Made by a program: the position numbers and the translations under genes. A DNA stretch of 64,000 bases. Origin: Gigaspora rosea. Lineage: Eukaryota > Glomeromycota > Glomeromycetes > Diversisporales > Gigasporaceae. The notes below the pieces were generated by a model. That model saw only the letters and a list, made by a program, of their open reading frames with translations. It ran no database searches and was not told where the DNA came from. This document shows positions 22,574-34,098 of this stretch, one piece after another. The DNA lies in the NCBI GenBank assembly GCA_003550325.1, contig QKWP01000352.1:190590-254589 (forward strand). The letters run 5' to 3'. Position 1 is the stretch's first letter. Each line of letters opens with the position of its first letter.

Positions 22574-22906
22574 CAGAGACCCGTGTTATACGAATCTTTA
22601 TTTCAAAAATTTGTAATAATTTGCAATAATAAATTAACTTTGTATTAATTTGCGATTTTTTCAAAAATCATCAAAAATTTATCCAAAATTTTGGTTTGAC
22701 CTTTCTAGTCTTTTTATGTTCATTCATTTTCTCTTTCGGAAATTTCGAATCTTAACAGTTTCTACATACTATCCGACACCAGTAGCCAATCAAATTTATA
22801 GAATATCACATGAAGTTTACTCTTAGAAATTTGGTTTAATTTGCATAATTAATATAAATTTGCATTAATTTGTATTAATTTATATACAAATTTTTACGGG
22901 TCTCTG
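22574..22906. mobile_element. hAT-type MITE (CAGAGACCCGT ends)
   Basis: Perfect 8-bp duplication CAACCCAG at 22566-22573 and 22907-22914. Perfect 11-bp terminal repeats CAGAGACCCGT / ACGGGTCTCTG. The CAGAG start is classic for the hAT superfamily. The interior is rich in TTTGCATTAATTTG-like words. Non-coding, 333 bp. Confidence 0.8.
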
Positions 22907-22914
22907 CAACCCAG

Positions 22915-23289
22915 TGCATGCTAACTGACATTAACTAAATCCACCTACTATAACCCAGTATTGGGAATTGCCAAAATTGTCCAAAATTTTTAAAATTAGT
23001 AAAATATATATTAAGGAAGTTGTTAAATTTCGCAGGTTGCTATATCACAGTTAATATGATTGGTCAATTAGATCACAGGATCTTGTGTAACAAAATGAAT
23101 AAAAAATTGGAAAAAATTACAAAAAAAAGCAAAAATTTTAAATAACTTGAAATTTCATTATGTAAACTAGTCTTGGGCTTCTAATTAAAAGTTTTTAGTG
23201 CTTAATTTCGCATATATATATGTACTCTCTAACCTAATATTGGACCCTAACCCTAACTAATAATCATTTTAATTTTTTTTAAATATTAA
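22915..23289. other. Non-coding stretch with repeat fragments
   Basis: AGTATTGGGAATTGCC (about 22969) is related, inverted, to GGTTTTTGGACA / TTTCCCAACACTG near 25775-25808. A short CCCTAACCCTAA tract is at about 23244. No gene. Confidence 0.35.
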
Positions 23290-23437
23290 GAGCGCCTACT
23301 TTTATCACCTGATTTCAGTTTATTAGTAGCCCTTTCCCCCCCCCCCCCCTAGATATAAAAATTATCATGTGTTATATAATTTCCAAAATTTTTGACTGCT
23401 CCCCCTCTAGAAAATCAGGTAATAAAAGTAGACTCCC
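23290..23437. mobile_element. PIF/Harbinger-like MITE
   Basis: Flanked by TAA (23287-23289 and 23438-23440). The ends GAGCGCCTACTTTTATCACC and, inverted, GGGAGTCTACTTTTATTACC begin a terminal repeat of about 27 bp. A long C-run lies inside. Same family as 4537-4683. Confidence 0.65.
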
Positions 23438-23569
23438 TAATATGCAATATTGCAACCTGCTAAATTTATCAAAATCCTATATTAATTATATTTTTGTATT
23501 TAAATAAATAAAATAAAGATTAATATAAATTTTATATTTATATATTATATAAATATTAAATAATATATA

Positions 23570-24015
23570 CATCTGCCAATACAACTCTTTCCAACGATTA
23601 CTTGAACCAAAATTTTTACTACTAAAAAAACAAATTTTTGTTGAAGAGTTGTGGCCTGTATAGTGGTTTGTCTAGAGGTTAATGTTTTTCTATAGCAGAA
23701 TTTCTTTATTAAAACGTTTGGTATACAAGCCAAGAGCGTTAATATACAAGATAACTAGTAGGAGGTGCCCTTGTATAAAAAAATCTTGGTGTAGTTTGGG
23801 TGGTAAAGCCCAACTACGTTGACAAAGCTTTCTAGTTGTTACTTGAACACAGGGGAAACAACAAATTATACGTTTTTTTTAAACCGCATTTTTTACCTTG
23901 GCAAGTGGTTCCTTTTTTACTCCTTTTACGCTTCCTTGTTGGTCTTCCAAAATTTCTCAAAAAAAGTGGGAATTTGGCTTACCTCTCCAAAAGTTCAGCA
24001 TTGTTTACTTTTTAA
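23570..24015 (-). repeat. Dispersed repeat family, inverted copy E
   Basis: Read on the minus strand it shows GGGCACCTCCTACTAGTTAT, CTTTTGGAGAGGTAAGC, GCTTTGTCAACG and the tail TCGTTGGAAAGAGTTG, all matching copies A, B, C and D. Non-coding. Confidence 0.5.
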
Positions 24016-25047
24016 ATTCAGATAGTCTAGTGGATTGCAACATGTGTTTTAAATATGGCACTAGTACATAGGATTGGGTTATTTGTATGTCAATTGGAAT
24101 ATCAGAAAGAAATTTAATGTTAAGTCTTAGTTTTACAATAGAAATATACAAATATTGCATTTGTTATATAGTTTTTTACTTTTACCTGGCACAGGTTATA
24201 ATAGTGTATTTATCATAGATTGTTTTCTTCTCTTTTTTTCCTGCTTTTTTTCCCTTTTTTTTTTTTATTTTGTATTAGTTGTTTTTTTGTAGTTTTTATA
24301 TAGGTATTTTCTCTTTTTAAACTTCCTTTTTTTTCTTTAATCGTAAAGTTTTTTTCATATAGTAGTTAGAAGTTTTTCTTTCTACTTGGAAAGTTAAGGA
24401 AAGAAGGTTTAGAATTAAGAAAAGAGGAGGCAATTATAATAAGCAGGACATAAAAGCCTTCCAGTAATATATTAAGTTTTTCAGTTGCAAGAAAAATTAG
24501 TATGGAGAAGAAGTTTACTATAGCAGATCGAACATGGGTAAATTGGACTTTTTGTCGCAAAGAGCCAGGTTAGTTGATACTTGTCAAGATTAGGTGTAGT
24601 CTCTGACCATTAATTCATACTTGTATGAAATAGATATGAAACAGGTTAAAGTATGTTGACTAATAAAAGTATTGGCATAATTGCTGAAGTTTTTAAAAAA
24701 AAACAAATAAATATAATATATAAATAGGGCATTATTAATCAAACATATTATAGTGAGATTAAAAAATTAATAAAAAATTAATAGTACTATAATACTGAGT
24801 ATTATTGATTAAAATAATTATATATATTAATGTCTAATATAATTATTATACTAAACTGTTACAAATAATATATAGAGAAGTCAATAAAAATGAAACAAAT
24901 TTATTTAATAAATTTGTCCTATTTCTATTAACTCTACTCAATATTACAATTTGTTATATAGCAATTTTTTAGTTTTATTAAAGTATGTTTTAATTATTTT
25001 CTATATTATAAAAATATTAGATATTATATTGAAAAATATTGGTCTAA
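24016..25047. other. AT-rich stretch without a recognisable gene
   Basis: T-rich (24220-24330) and A/T-rich runs. No supportable protein or RNA gene. Confidence 0.5.
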
Positions 25048-25062
25048 ATATTGAAATAATAT

Positions 25063-25557
25063 ATACCTCCGGGTCGATAGCATAGCGGTTATGCTCCGAG
25101 GTTGCAAGTTGCAAGGTTGCCAGTTCAAATCCGTTTTGCGGCAATTTGAATTTGATAGTCAGAACCCCAATTTGGAATAACCAAAGTCACAAGACGTAAT
25201 GTGAGGTCCAAAGTCTGATCACAAGATACTGCATGAACTTGTGGCACTGCAGTTCTGGTTATAGGCAGGACGGTAATACCAACGGAGAGGAAGATAAAAA
25301 GTTACTGGTCTCTGAGTGGGAGTCGAACAAACAAGCCGGTGCCCTTCAGCCATGGATGGGTAAAGCCGTCGGGGTCGTCGTACTAGCCATGGAGAAATGA
25401 TATCGGATTTGAAACACCGCGGGAAGAGGAACCCGGGACATTGTAGGGGTTTAATGGTAATGCCCTGACCCCAAGTGTTGGCCACGGTAAATGCGTAATG
25501 TACCGATATTCGACCAGGCAATATAGATACGGCAGGAGGGAAAAGGAAAAAAAAAAT
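25063..25557 (+). mobile_element. tRNA-derived SINE, copy 2, with 15-bp target duplications
   Basis: Head GGGTCGATAGCATAGCGG (box A region, from 25071) and CCAGTTCAAATCC (box B). The body is shared with copy 1 (GACGTAATGTGAGG, GATACTGCATGAACTTGTGG). The 3' end is A-rich. A perfect 15-bp duplication, ATATTGAAATAATAT, flanks it at 25048-25062 and 25558-25572. Its near-balanced base composition contrasts with the AT-rich surroundings. Open frames inside are incidental. Confidence 0.8.
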
Positions 25558-25890
25558 ATATTGAAATAATATCTAGAATGTTGTAAAAATTTTGCAGAAT
25601 TAAGCTTAATATAGGCCAAAATTTTAAATTGCACTTTTTTCTGAATATTATTTAAGCAAATAGTATAATTGTATTAGAAAATATTTGATTGGCTAATAAA
25701 AATTATTATATATAAAATAATTGTCCAACCAATTAAATTTAGGTTTGATTTTGGCAGGTTTTGGACATTGTGTCCAAAAACCAAAATTGTCCAATTTCCC
25801 AACACTGCTATAACCCTGACCCTAATACTAATTCTGGCAACTGAATTGTCACTAAGAACTGTCCGTGGCTTCTGCGCCCCAGTATTGCCA

Positions 25891-26081
25891 TAAAAATTTC
25901 GTCCCTCACGCTTATTTCTAAAAGTTTGCATAAGAAACAACTTTTTTGAACTAACAAAAAGTTTTTCCTGAGCGATTTTACTATATAATAACCTAAACCC
26001 AAACCCTAACTGAGTACTTACCCTAACCCTAATCTAACATAAATGAATTTTAGTATTGATCATGTGGGGGCGAAGTTTTTA
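25891..26081. mobile_element. MITE-like repeat, copy 2
   Basis: The ends TAAAAATTTCGTCCCTCACG and, inverted, TAAAAACTTCGCCCCCACAT form imperfect terminal repeats. The interior matches copy 1 (20980-21385) and again ends in CCCTAA-type repeats. Confidence 0.55.
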
Positions 26082-26179
26082 TAGCGAACATAACCAACTA
26101 GGAACTCTAGTCCATATAATCATATGACCTTTTGTTTAACATAGAGTTGTGCTTTGGCAAAATTACCGTAAGGATTACT

Positions 26180-26410
26180 GTAGTGCACTGACCAAAGTAC
26201 CCCCTTTTTCAATACCCCCATTGCAAAATACTCACAAGATCTCTATTAATTAAATATAGATTTTTTTTAAAATTTTTAGTTATAAGTGTGAAATATGAAA
26301 TTTTTTTTTCTTGCAGCACAGACCCGCTGCCGTATAATATACCGGGTCTTTTGTAAGTTTTTTGACGGGTAGATTGCATTAGACCCCGAGTCTTTTGGTC
26401 AGTGCACTAC
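26180..26410. mobile_element. TIR element (GTAGTGCACTGACCAAA ends)
   Basis: Perfect 17-bp inverted repeats: GTAGTGCACTGACCAAA (26180-26196) and TTTGGTCAGTGCACTAC (26394-26410). The interior shows ACCGGGTCTTTTG and GACCCGCTG. No clear target duplication. Non-coding. Confidence 0.6.
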
Positions 26411-26486
26411 GGGTACTTCAATTAATCGTGATACTTGTCCACGATCTCTATAACTAGTCAATCATATTGAGAGAGATGCTTGAGAG

Positions 26487-26724
26487 TATAGATAGCGGTG
26501 AAATTTATTTTAATTTTTTTTAATTTCAACAATAATTTCAAGAAAAATTTCAACATTTTTAATATTTTTATAAATTAATTATAAAACAACTATTGTATTT
26601 GATTGAGTTTAGTTTTAATTAATATTTTATATAATTTAAATTAATTTTTAATAGTAAAAAATTAATTTCACCAATTTACCAATTTTAACATTCATTAAGA
26701 AAGGTAATTTCACCGCCATCTATA
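26487..26724. mobile_element. hAT-type MITE (TATAGATRGCGG ends)
   Basis: Perfect 8-bp duplication CTTGAGAG at 26479-26486 and 26725-26732. Terminal repeats TATAGATAGCGGTGAAATT and, inverted, TATAGATGGCGGTGAAATT differ at one base of 19. AT-rich interior, 238 bp. Confidence 0.8.
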
Positions 26725-27638
26725 CTTGAGAGCACCCTAAGTGTACTGAATTAACCTGAAACGTGTTAAAATTACGTAGTAATTATTTTCCATAGATTTT
26801 CTCACGTCCGTTACCGGTAGTAATCTTAATTTAAAATCAATACATAACTATTAATTAATATAATACTTAATATAATACCTCTAAAAAAATCACATCCTGT
26901 TTTTTTTACCAGAGTATAATATATCTCTTTATTTATGACCAAGGGCAAGATTGAAGGCCACAGGTAGTTCTGTTCTAGTCATAAAAATGTAAATTTTGCA
27001 TAATGCATAGACATAATCAATATTTTCTCAGGAGTTTTTTTTATTTAATATTCTGAAGAGGTTAGCAATTGACTATCGGTACATTTGATAAGATTGTAAA
27101 AATAAATTACTGTTTAATGTATATTGTAAATTTGAAAAAATTGCAATTCTTTATACACGTGGTAATTATTTCTTGGCAGCTAATTATGAGCGTACAAATA
27201 TATAAAGTTATTACTTTCTAAATATATATACAGCTTTTTTAAGATGATTTTTTAAATACATATTTGTTTATAAAGGTTTGTATTGAGAAATAATTTATTG
27301 TCTGTAATCATAAATTAGTTATGCAATCTAAATTATCGATACGTATAACGGAATTTTGGGTCTATTACATAAAAGTTAATAAAAATTTTTGGTTTTTTTT
27401 ACTAATGTAAATAATAATGGATTCATACGTAATACGTATAAAATTTAATTAAATTTAAAATCCGCCATATCTGATATGATAGTTGACCGCAAATAGCTTT
27501 GTTACATTTAAAAGAAATAAAAAAAAGATTTTTAATTAAGTTTTGCATACAAACAATATTGATTTCAAATTAGCCGAAATCGGTTTCAAATTAGCCGAAT
27601 CGGTTCGGACTGGTCCAGGAACAAAAAAAACTCGGTCC

Positions 27639-27715
27639 TAATGGAATCTAAACGGAATCCAAATGGAATCCAAATGGAATCCAAATGGAATCCAAATGGA
27701 ATCTAAATGGAATCG
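27639..27715 (+). repeat. 11-bp minisatellite (AAATGGAATCC)n
   Basis: Seven consecutive 11-bp units with only a few substitutions (first unit TAATGGAATCT, last unit AAATGGAATCG). Not in a recognisable gene. The GGAAT core is noteworthy but the period is 11, not 5. Confidence 0.85.
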
Positions 27716-29367
27716 AATAGGTTCAATTCTAACCATGCAATTTTTCAAAAACAATAAAAAAAAATAATAAAGATAATAAAAAATAATACGTAATTATGAT
27801 AAAGCTAATGTTAATGTTTAGTGTTAGAAACAATTGCTATAGATAAACTAGAGTTTAAACTTTAATTATAAATCTTAATTGGTATTGTGCTATAAAAGTA
27901 TTTTGTACTTGCGTACACTACATATCGCTACATAAACTTTAGCATATGGCTGATCATATGGCTTGCATTCGTTCTCAATTTAGAATTTGTAAAACGTCAC
28001 GTGTATAACAATCCAAAAAAAAATCTACATATCTGCATATGGCAGATAATGTCCGGAGTATGACGGAGTATGGCGAAAAAATAATTAAAAAAAAATTGTT
28101 AATTGTCAATCAAAATAATCAAGTACTTACCGAAAATTGACGTCATATTCTCCTATTCGCACATCATTCTGAAGTGCCCCAAATCAAATACTGAAATAGT
28201 GAATTTTCATTAACATTATTGATAATTAATACAACGGAAACATGATAACGATAATGGTGCTACTAAAAAAAAATTAGTTTGCATCTGAACACGTAAGTAT
28301 ATAAGTACGTAATTTGCTAAGTACGTAATCTTTAGAACTTCCATGGAAAACACTTGTACCCTTGTACCACAAAATAAAAACAAACAGAAGCAAAGAACCC
28401 CAATGATCCCCAATGATGGAACATTCTCAAAATTCTTTCGAAATTTCCACAGACATTATTTTGTTTCACATAAAATTAATATGGATTTATATAGATTAAT
28501 CCAATTTATATCGGAGTAAGTTTGTAAAATCTCGAAATTTATTTAAACACCAGTAATTTTGCGAATGGAAGATATCTTTATAATATATGCTATAAATTAT
28601 CTATTGTATTTTAAATAAATTAGTATAATAGATAAAGCATTTATAATAATAAAAGATATGAAAATCATATGAGAACTCCGAACCAATCTATCTATTTTTG
28701 ATGATCTATCATGATAATATATTTGTGTAACTGAACTGTTTTATGTTTACTATCGTACCTCTCAAAAAAAAAATTATATATATCTCATACGAAATATCAT
28801 AGTACATTTTTAAATTCCTGGTTTTTAGGTAAGGATGGGATTTAATAAAAATTATGACTCATCATATGTTCATTAATGAATATACATAATCTTAATAAAT
28901 GATGATTGTTATCATTTTTTTTCTGTACGACCCAAACATGGCAATTAAATCATCGCTAAATAGATAATTTTGTGTTGCACATTGCTTTGGATTTCAATTC
29001 TTCGCTAAAGAAAAAAAAGATTTTAATAAAGGTATGACTCGCTGACGTGTTTCTTAACCTTGTGATAATTAAGTGAAATAGTCGACTTTACTACAGTTTT
29101 AATATATGGTATCTATTAAACTAAGGCAATAAAAAAATATATATATATATATATCTAAATATAAAATAAAAAAAAGGAAAAAAAAAAAAAATGCAAATGT
29201 TTGAAAAAAAGCGCCTTTAGTTGACACCCCGTACAGAACCTCAAATACACGACTTCAACAACAACGTTAACGTTTTCACAACGATAACCATATAATTTTT
29301 TTAGATATATATTAGAAAAATTTCTTAATCTACTCGAGTTACTTACTATTTTCAGGTTTGAATAAAT
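27716..29367. other. Non-coding region 5' of the PP2C gene
   Basis: No gene or clear repeat. It contains the PP2C promoter side. TTACTATTTTCAG at about 29343-29355 resembles a branch point plus acceptor, so an intron in the 5' untranslated region is possible, but no donor was assigned. Confidence 0.4.
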
Positions 29368-31333
29368 ATGGGCCAGACACTTTCCGAGCCGGTTAAAGAA
29401 AAACACACAGTTTCAGGCCATGACGACCGTATATTGTATGCTTCATCTGCCATGCAAGGCTGGCGTATTAGTATGGAAGACGCGCACACTGCTGCACTAA
29501 AGCTTCTTGATAAAAAAGGATATAGTTATTTTGGCGTTTATGACGGCCACGGTGGTAAATTTCTTTATAAATTTCTTTTCATCTTATCAGTTTGCATAAT
29601 AATTGTTTTCTTCTTTTTTTAATGCAGAAATATTCTGCCTGATGTAATTGGAAAGATTATCTTATTTTTTTTGCTCTTTATTTTTTTTTTTTTAAATTAT
29701 AGGACAAAATGTAGCTAAATATAGTGGTAACTTTCTTCACGCTCGTATCGCGAAAGATGAAAAATTTGAAACAGATCTTTCAAAGGCTATACAGTCCGGT
29801 TTTTTGGCAACAGATAATGATTTGAAAAATGGTATTTATTGATTTATATATTAATTTTATTCAAAATAATTGTCTTTCTTTTAATGTTTTTTAATACCTT
29901 TGATATCTTTAATATCTTTAATATCTTTAATGGTTTAGATCCCCAATTTCAAAATGATCCTTCAGGATGTACCGCAGTTATGGCTATTGTAACACCAGAT
30001 GGTGAAATATTCGTCGTAAGTTTCACGTTTTCTTATATGTTTATATTTCAAGGTTAGTGGTTTTGATGATTTTATCTAATTAAATTATCATTAATTATCA
30101 GGGAAATGCAGGAGATTCTCGTGCTGTTCTCAGCGAAGATGGTGAGGCAATCCAGATGTCAGATGATCATAAACCCGTTAACCCAGGTTTTTTATCATTA
30201 TTTATTATCTATTTTGTTACAAAACTTTACGATTACTATTATTATCACATTATTATCATTATTGTTATAAATATATATGTTTTTTTTTTTTTTAACGTTT
30301 ATTTATAGGCGAATCTAAACGAATTCAAGAAGCTGGTGGATTTGTAGAATTTGGGCGAGTTAATGGTAGTGTGTTCGACAAATATAATAATTCTAATGTT
30401 ATTTATTACGCCTCTTTTCTTTTCTTTTTTTTTTTTAAAGTATTGACATGGTTGCATTCTCTCATATAATGATGAGAGACTTTTGTTGGCTGTTTATGTT
30501 CAGATAATTATTTTTATACACATGATGTCATCAACGCACTCTTTCTTTTTCCTGCGTTATATAGGGAATTTGGCATTGTCTCGTGCTCTTGGTGACTTTG
30601 AATTTAAGCAAAATGCAACCTTAGCTGCAGAAAAACAAATTGTAACAGGTGAACGTCTATACACGATCTACGTATACGTATTATTTTCATAATTATTTTT
30701 TAGGTTATTTAATTAAAATTTTTTTACTTTATTGTTTATTTTAAGCATATCCTGATGTTAAAAAACATAAAATTAAATTCGAATCTACAGAGTTTTTAGT
30801 CTTGGCCTGTGATGGTAAAAAAAAAATTTTTTTTTTCTTAATTTATAAAAATTTATTGCATAATATTGACTTTTTTTTTTTTTTTAAAAAAAAATAAAGG
30901 CATATGGGATTGTCTTTCATCACAAGATGTGGTTAGCTTTATTCGTAAAAACATTTCTGAAAATAAAGATCTCAGGAGAGCTTGTGAAGATTTGATGGAA
31001 CGCTGTTTAGCTAAAGATAGTGAACTTGGTGGTATTGGTTGTGATAATATGACTGTAATCGTTGTTGGATTCCTCCACAAGAAAACTGAAAAAGAATGGT
31101 ATGATTGGATGGCAGAAAGATATGGTAAAAAAGGTCCTGAATATAAAGAAGAACCCAGACCACAAAGGGAAGACAGTGGTAATTTAAACGGTGATAGTAT
31201 TGAAGACATGGATCCATCGGCAAATGAAGATCTTTCAATTGGTGGTGATACAGATAGAAGCAATAGCAATGAAAGTTTTCGAAGCGATATCTCTGATTCC
31301 GACGGTATTTCACAATTTTCAAACATGTCGTGA
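29368..31333 (+). CDS. PTC2: PP2C-family Ser/Thr protein phosphatase (Ptc2/Ptc3 type)
   Basis: A metal-dependent phosphatase that removes phosphate from Ser/Thr. Yeast Ptc2/Ptc3 act on MAP kinase, checkpoint and CDK substrates. Eight exons: 29368-29554, 29703-29831, 29939-30015, 30102-30186, 30309-30365, 30565-30648, 30746-30814, 30900-31333, giving 373 residues. All introns are GT-AG, 85-199 bp; six are phase 1 and the third is phase 0. Metal ligands are E37/D38 in RISMEDAH, D59/G60 in VYDGHGG, D229 in VLACDG and D278 in GCDNMTV. PSGCTAV, GNAGDSRAVL and LALSRALGDFEFK are also intact. The start MGQTLSEP matches the conserved Ptc2/3 N-terminus, and Gly2 would allow N-myristoylation (inference). 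Residues from about 290 form an acidic, Ser-rich tail, typical of the subfamily and poorly conserved. It appears intact and functional. Confidence 0.95.
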
Positions 31334-31397
31334 ACTAAATATGCTGACTATTAGTTAATTAAATATAATTAGAAAGGATTATATTAAAAAATGGGTC

Positions 31398-31526
31398 GAT
31401 AGCTAGACCTCTTTGTAGTCATACAGTCAAATCCCATATAATACGTATGTGCATTTTAATTTGGAGTTTTATGTAGTTTAAGAGGGGAAAGACGGACTAC
31501 AAAGACTACAAAGAGGTTTAGCTATC
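31398..31526. mobile_element. Small MITE in the PP2C 3' flank
   Basis: Inverted arms GCTAGACCTCTTTGTAGTC and GACTACAAAGAGGTTTAGC (within 31398-31420 and 31504-31526) differ at one position. Length 129 bp, starting 64 bases after the PP2C stop, so it probably lies in the transcript's 3' untranslated region and could fold into a hairpin. Confidence 0.6.
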
Positions 31527-33430
31527 ATTCATCATTTTTAAAAAAAAAAGAAATTTATAATATGTTGAAAAAAATTGTTTATTCAAAGAGAAAAGTGACC
31601 GTCTTCGAGATCTAGTTTCTATATATAAAAAAATCATTCTGTATAAAACTTTTTTTTGCTCATATTTTGTTTGTTTTTTTTTTTTTTTTTTTTTCTCATT
31701 ATTATTATTATATACGTATCATTAAATTTATGTAAATTATATATATAATCTTTTCTGTTAAATGTTTTGCTCTCTAGCTCTTGGCAGGATCTTATGTGTA
31801 GGTATTTCTTGCAATATTTTAATATATAGTATAGCATTATTGGCATTAGAATTAGCATTAGAGCTTTTAATATATGTCAGATATGTAATATATGATATTT
31901 TTTTTCTTTTAACTATAAATTAATTTTATGACCACATCTCTTATTTACATTTTTGTTGAAAATAACAAGTATCATCTTGAAATAGTATCAAACTTATAAT
32001 ATCTGATATAGTTATAGTTACGTACTGTACGTATGTAATGTAGGTACTCGTATACACATAACAGATAACGTTATTTTTATGGCGTCAGTTATACTGTACG
32101 TACAAGCATGTACTGTACTGTACATGATAAGTAACTTTCGATAAATAACAAATAATCATATTCTGTATTTCAATTTAGGACATATCACATATCACGTGGA
32201 ATAGTAGATAAATTCTTTTTAACTTAAGTGACTACAACATAAAGTACTTTGTTTTAAAATGAAAAATAGAAATTTTCATTTTATAGACAATTTTCTCGGA
32301 AGGATGCAAAAAAAATTCACAAAGGGGATGTATCAACAATTACACTTATCAATTACTACGTATATATGTGTATGATAACGCCCTCACTTAAAAAAAAAAG
32401 ATAATTTATGCATCCATCATTCATAATTCATGAGATAAGTTGTATGAGGCTTGATATTTTAACAGACACAACATATATATATATTATATATCGACATTAA
32501 AATACTGTACTGTACAAAAATGTTTTATAAGCCAATTAAGGCTTAGCTGAACCAAGTCGGTCGATCCTTTGAAATCGATTTATATACATCATTTTTTATC
32601 GTTATGTTATATAATTTTTTATGGAATTGAATTAAGAATTTACATAAAAATGGTGACAAAAGTTATCATAAACCATTTATGATATTTGTATATTGAATTT
32701 CTTTAGATCGATTTAGACCGATGTTTTTATTACAATATTACTTAGTGGACTTAAGCAAAAGAAATTTTTATAACATCAAATAGTTTTAAGCCATTAACAC
32801 TAAAATGATAACCAATGATTTTTTGTTCAATCAAATCAACAGAATCAACAGCATTCTAAAATTTTTTTGTGTTAAAAAATTTACTGGTATTTTGCATGAA
32901 CCGGTTTCGGGAGGATTCTTGAAAAATCCGGTCTAGAACAGAAATAATCGGGTCACATTTGGTCAAAATTTTCTTGAACGTGATACGAAAAAAGAAATTC
33001 TAATACAATGTCAACTTAACTGTTAAGTATAATTTTTTGCTTAGTATTCTTGGATTGACCCAATCTAACGTGCGTTGTTTGAGCCCAACCAAAGATTCGG
33101 TTTAATCGGTTCAGGTAGGTTCGATACTGCTACATAAACTGATTTTAATCTAAGCTTATGAAAAACTGTGATGTGCTAAATTGGTTAGGTATCATACTTA
33201 ATGTTATTTTTACAGTATATATATTATATATTTTTGCGAATAAAATAATAATAACTTTTGAATTTAAGACTTAACATGTATAAAGACAAATTTATGCAGT
33301 TTTAATCCTAGTTACATAATTACCAGGAATCATACGCATGTAAGACCTCAGATACTGTACGTATTAAAAAGATTATAATAATAATTATTATATTATTAAT
33401 AATAAAAAAAAATCCAAACTTGTAAGTATG
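31527..33430. other. Intergenic region between PP2C and QCR7
   Basis: AT-rich with no recognisable gene. The word TACTGTAC recurs near 32022, 32091, 32110, 32503 and 33353, often overlapping GTACGTA. No tRNA or repeat could be supported. Confidence 0.5.
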
Positions 33431-33442
33431 ACGTTATTTAAT

Positions 33443-33473
33443 CCAATCAAAAATAGAATTTCCTGCGACCAAT
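33443..33473 (+). promoter_or_regulatory. Two CCAAT boxes upstream of QCR7
   Basis: CCAAT occurs at 33443-33447 and 33469-33473, both in the forward orientation, 93 and 67 bases before the QCR7 start. In fungi CCAAT boxes bind the Hap2/3/5 complex, which drives respiratory genes. The functional link here is inference. Confidence 0.5.
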
Positions 33474-33539
33474 AAAAATTACACAATAATGATAGAATGA
33501 AAGCGGCACAAGATCTAACGTGATTTGTTTTCATTCAAT

Positions 33540-34098
33540 ATGCCCTATCCAACACTTTATAACACTGTCAAAAACAGTCGCTTTCTTTATGGTCTCTTGA
33601 AACCAGTTGCTAGTTTTTATGCTAATATAGCTGGATATAGGCAACTTGGTATGTAACTCGGAGGGAATTTAATTTTATTGTGTTATATTTTGGGGAACAT
33701 TTAAATGTTTCTAAAAAATTTATTTAAAAAAATTTTTATCAGGTTTAAGGTATGATGATATCTTAGAGGACGAAAACGATACAGCTAGAGAAGCGTTAAG
33801 GCGTGTATCGCCCAAGGAACAGGATCTTAGAAATTATCGAATTCGAACTGCTTTTCAATTAACCTTACAACATAACATTTTATCAAAAGATAAATGGACA
33901 AAGCCCGAAGATGTAGGTTTATTATTCAATTCTTTTTTTTTTTTTTTTGTAAGCTAAAAAAGAGAATATCGGTACTATTTTAATATTATTCTAATATAAT
34001 TTAAGGATGTAAGGTATCTTTCACCCCATCTAGATGAGGTTGTAAAAGAAGAAGAAGAACGAGAAGCTTTTGATGCGATCAAAGTTGTTCGCAAATAG
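33540..34098 (+). CDS. QCR7: Cytochrome b-c1 complex subunit 7 (ubiquinol-cytochrome c reductase 14 kDa subunit)
   Basis: A small matrix-side subunit of mitochondrial complex III, needed for its assembly. Three exons: 33540-33648, 33743-33912 and 34006-34098, giving 123 residues, close to the 127 of yeast Qcr7. Introns are GTATGT...CAG (94 bp, phase 1) and GTAGGT...AAG (93 bp, phase 0). Recognisable family features are the N-terminal YNTVKNSRFLYGLLKPVASF, the core LRYDDILEDE and VSPKEQDLRNYRI, the basic helix around RTAFQLTLQHNIL, and the C-terminal DVRYLSPHLDEVVKEEEERE. There is no cleavable presequence, as usual for this subunit. The start was chosen because it gives the expected length and conserved N-terminus. 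Nothing suggests decay. Confidence 0.93.

Noticed and set aside
25219..25634. Open frames on the minus strand
   Set aside because: They lie within the SINE body and its flank; no protein family is recognised.
30853..31326. Long antisense open frames over the last PP2C exon
   Set aside because: Shadows of the PP2C coding strand.
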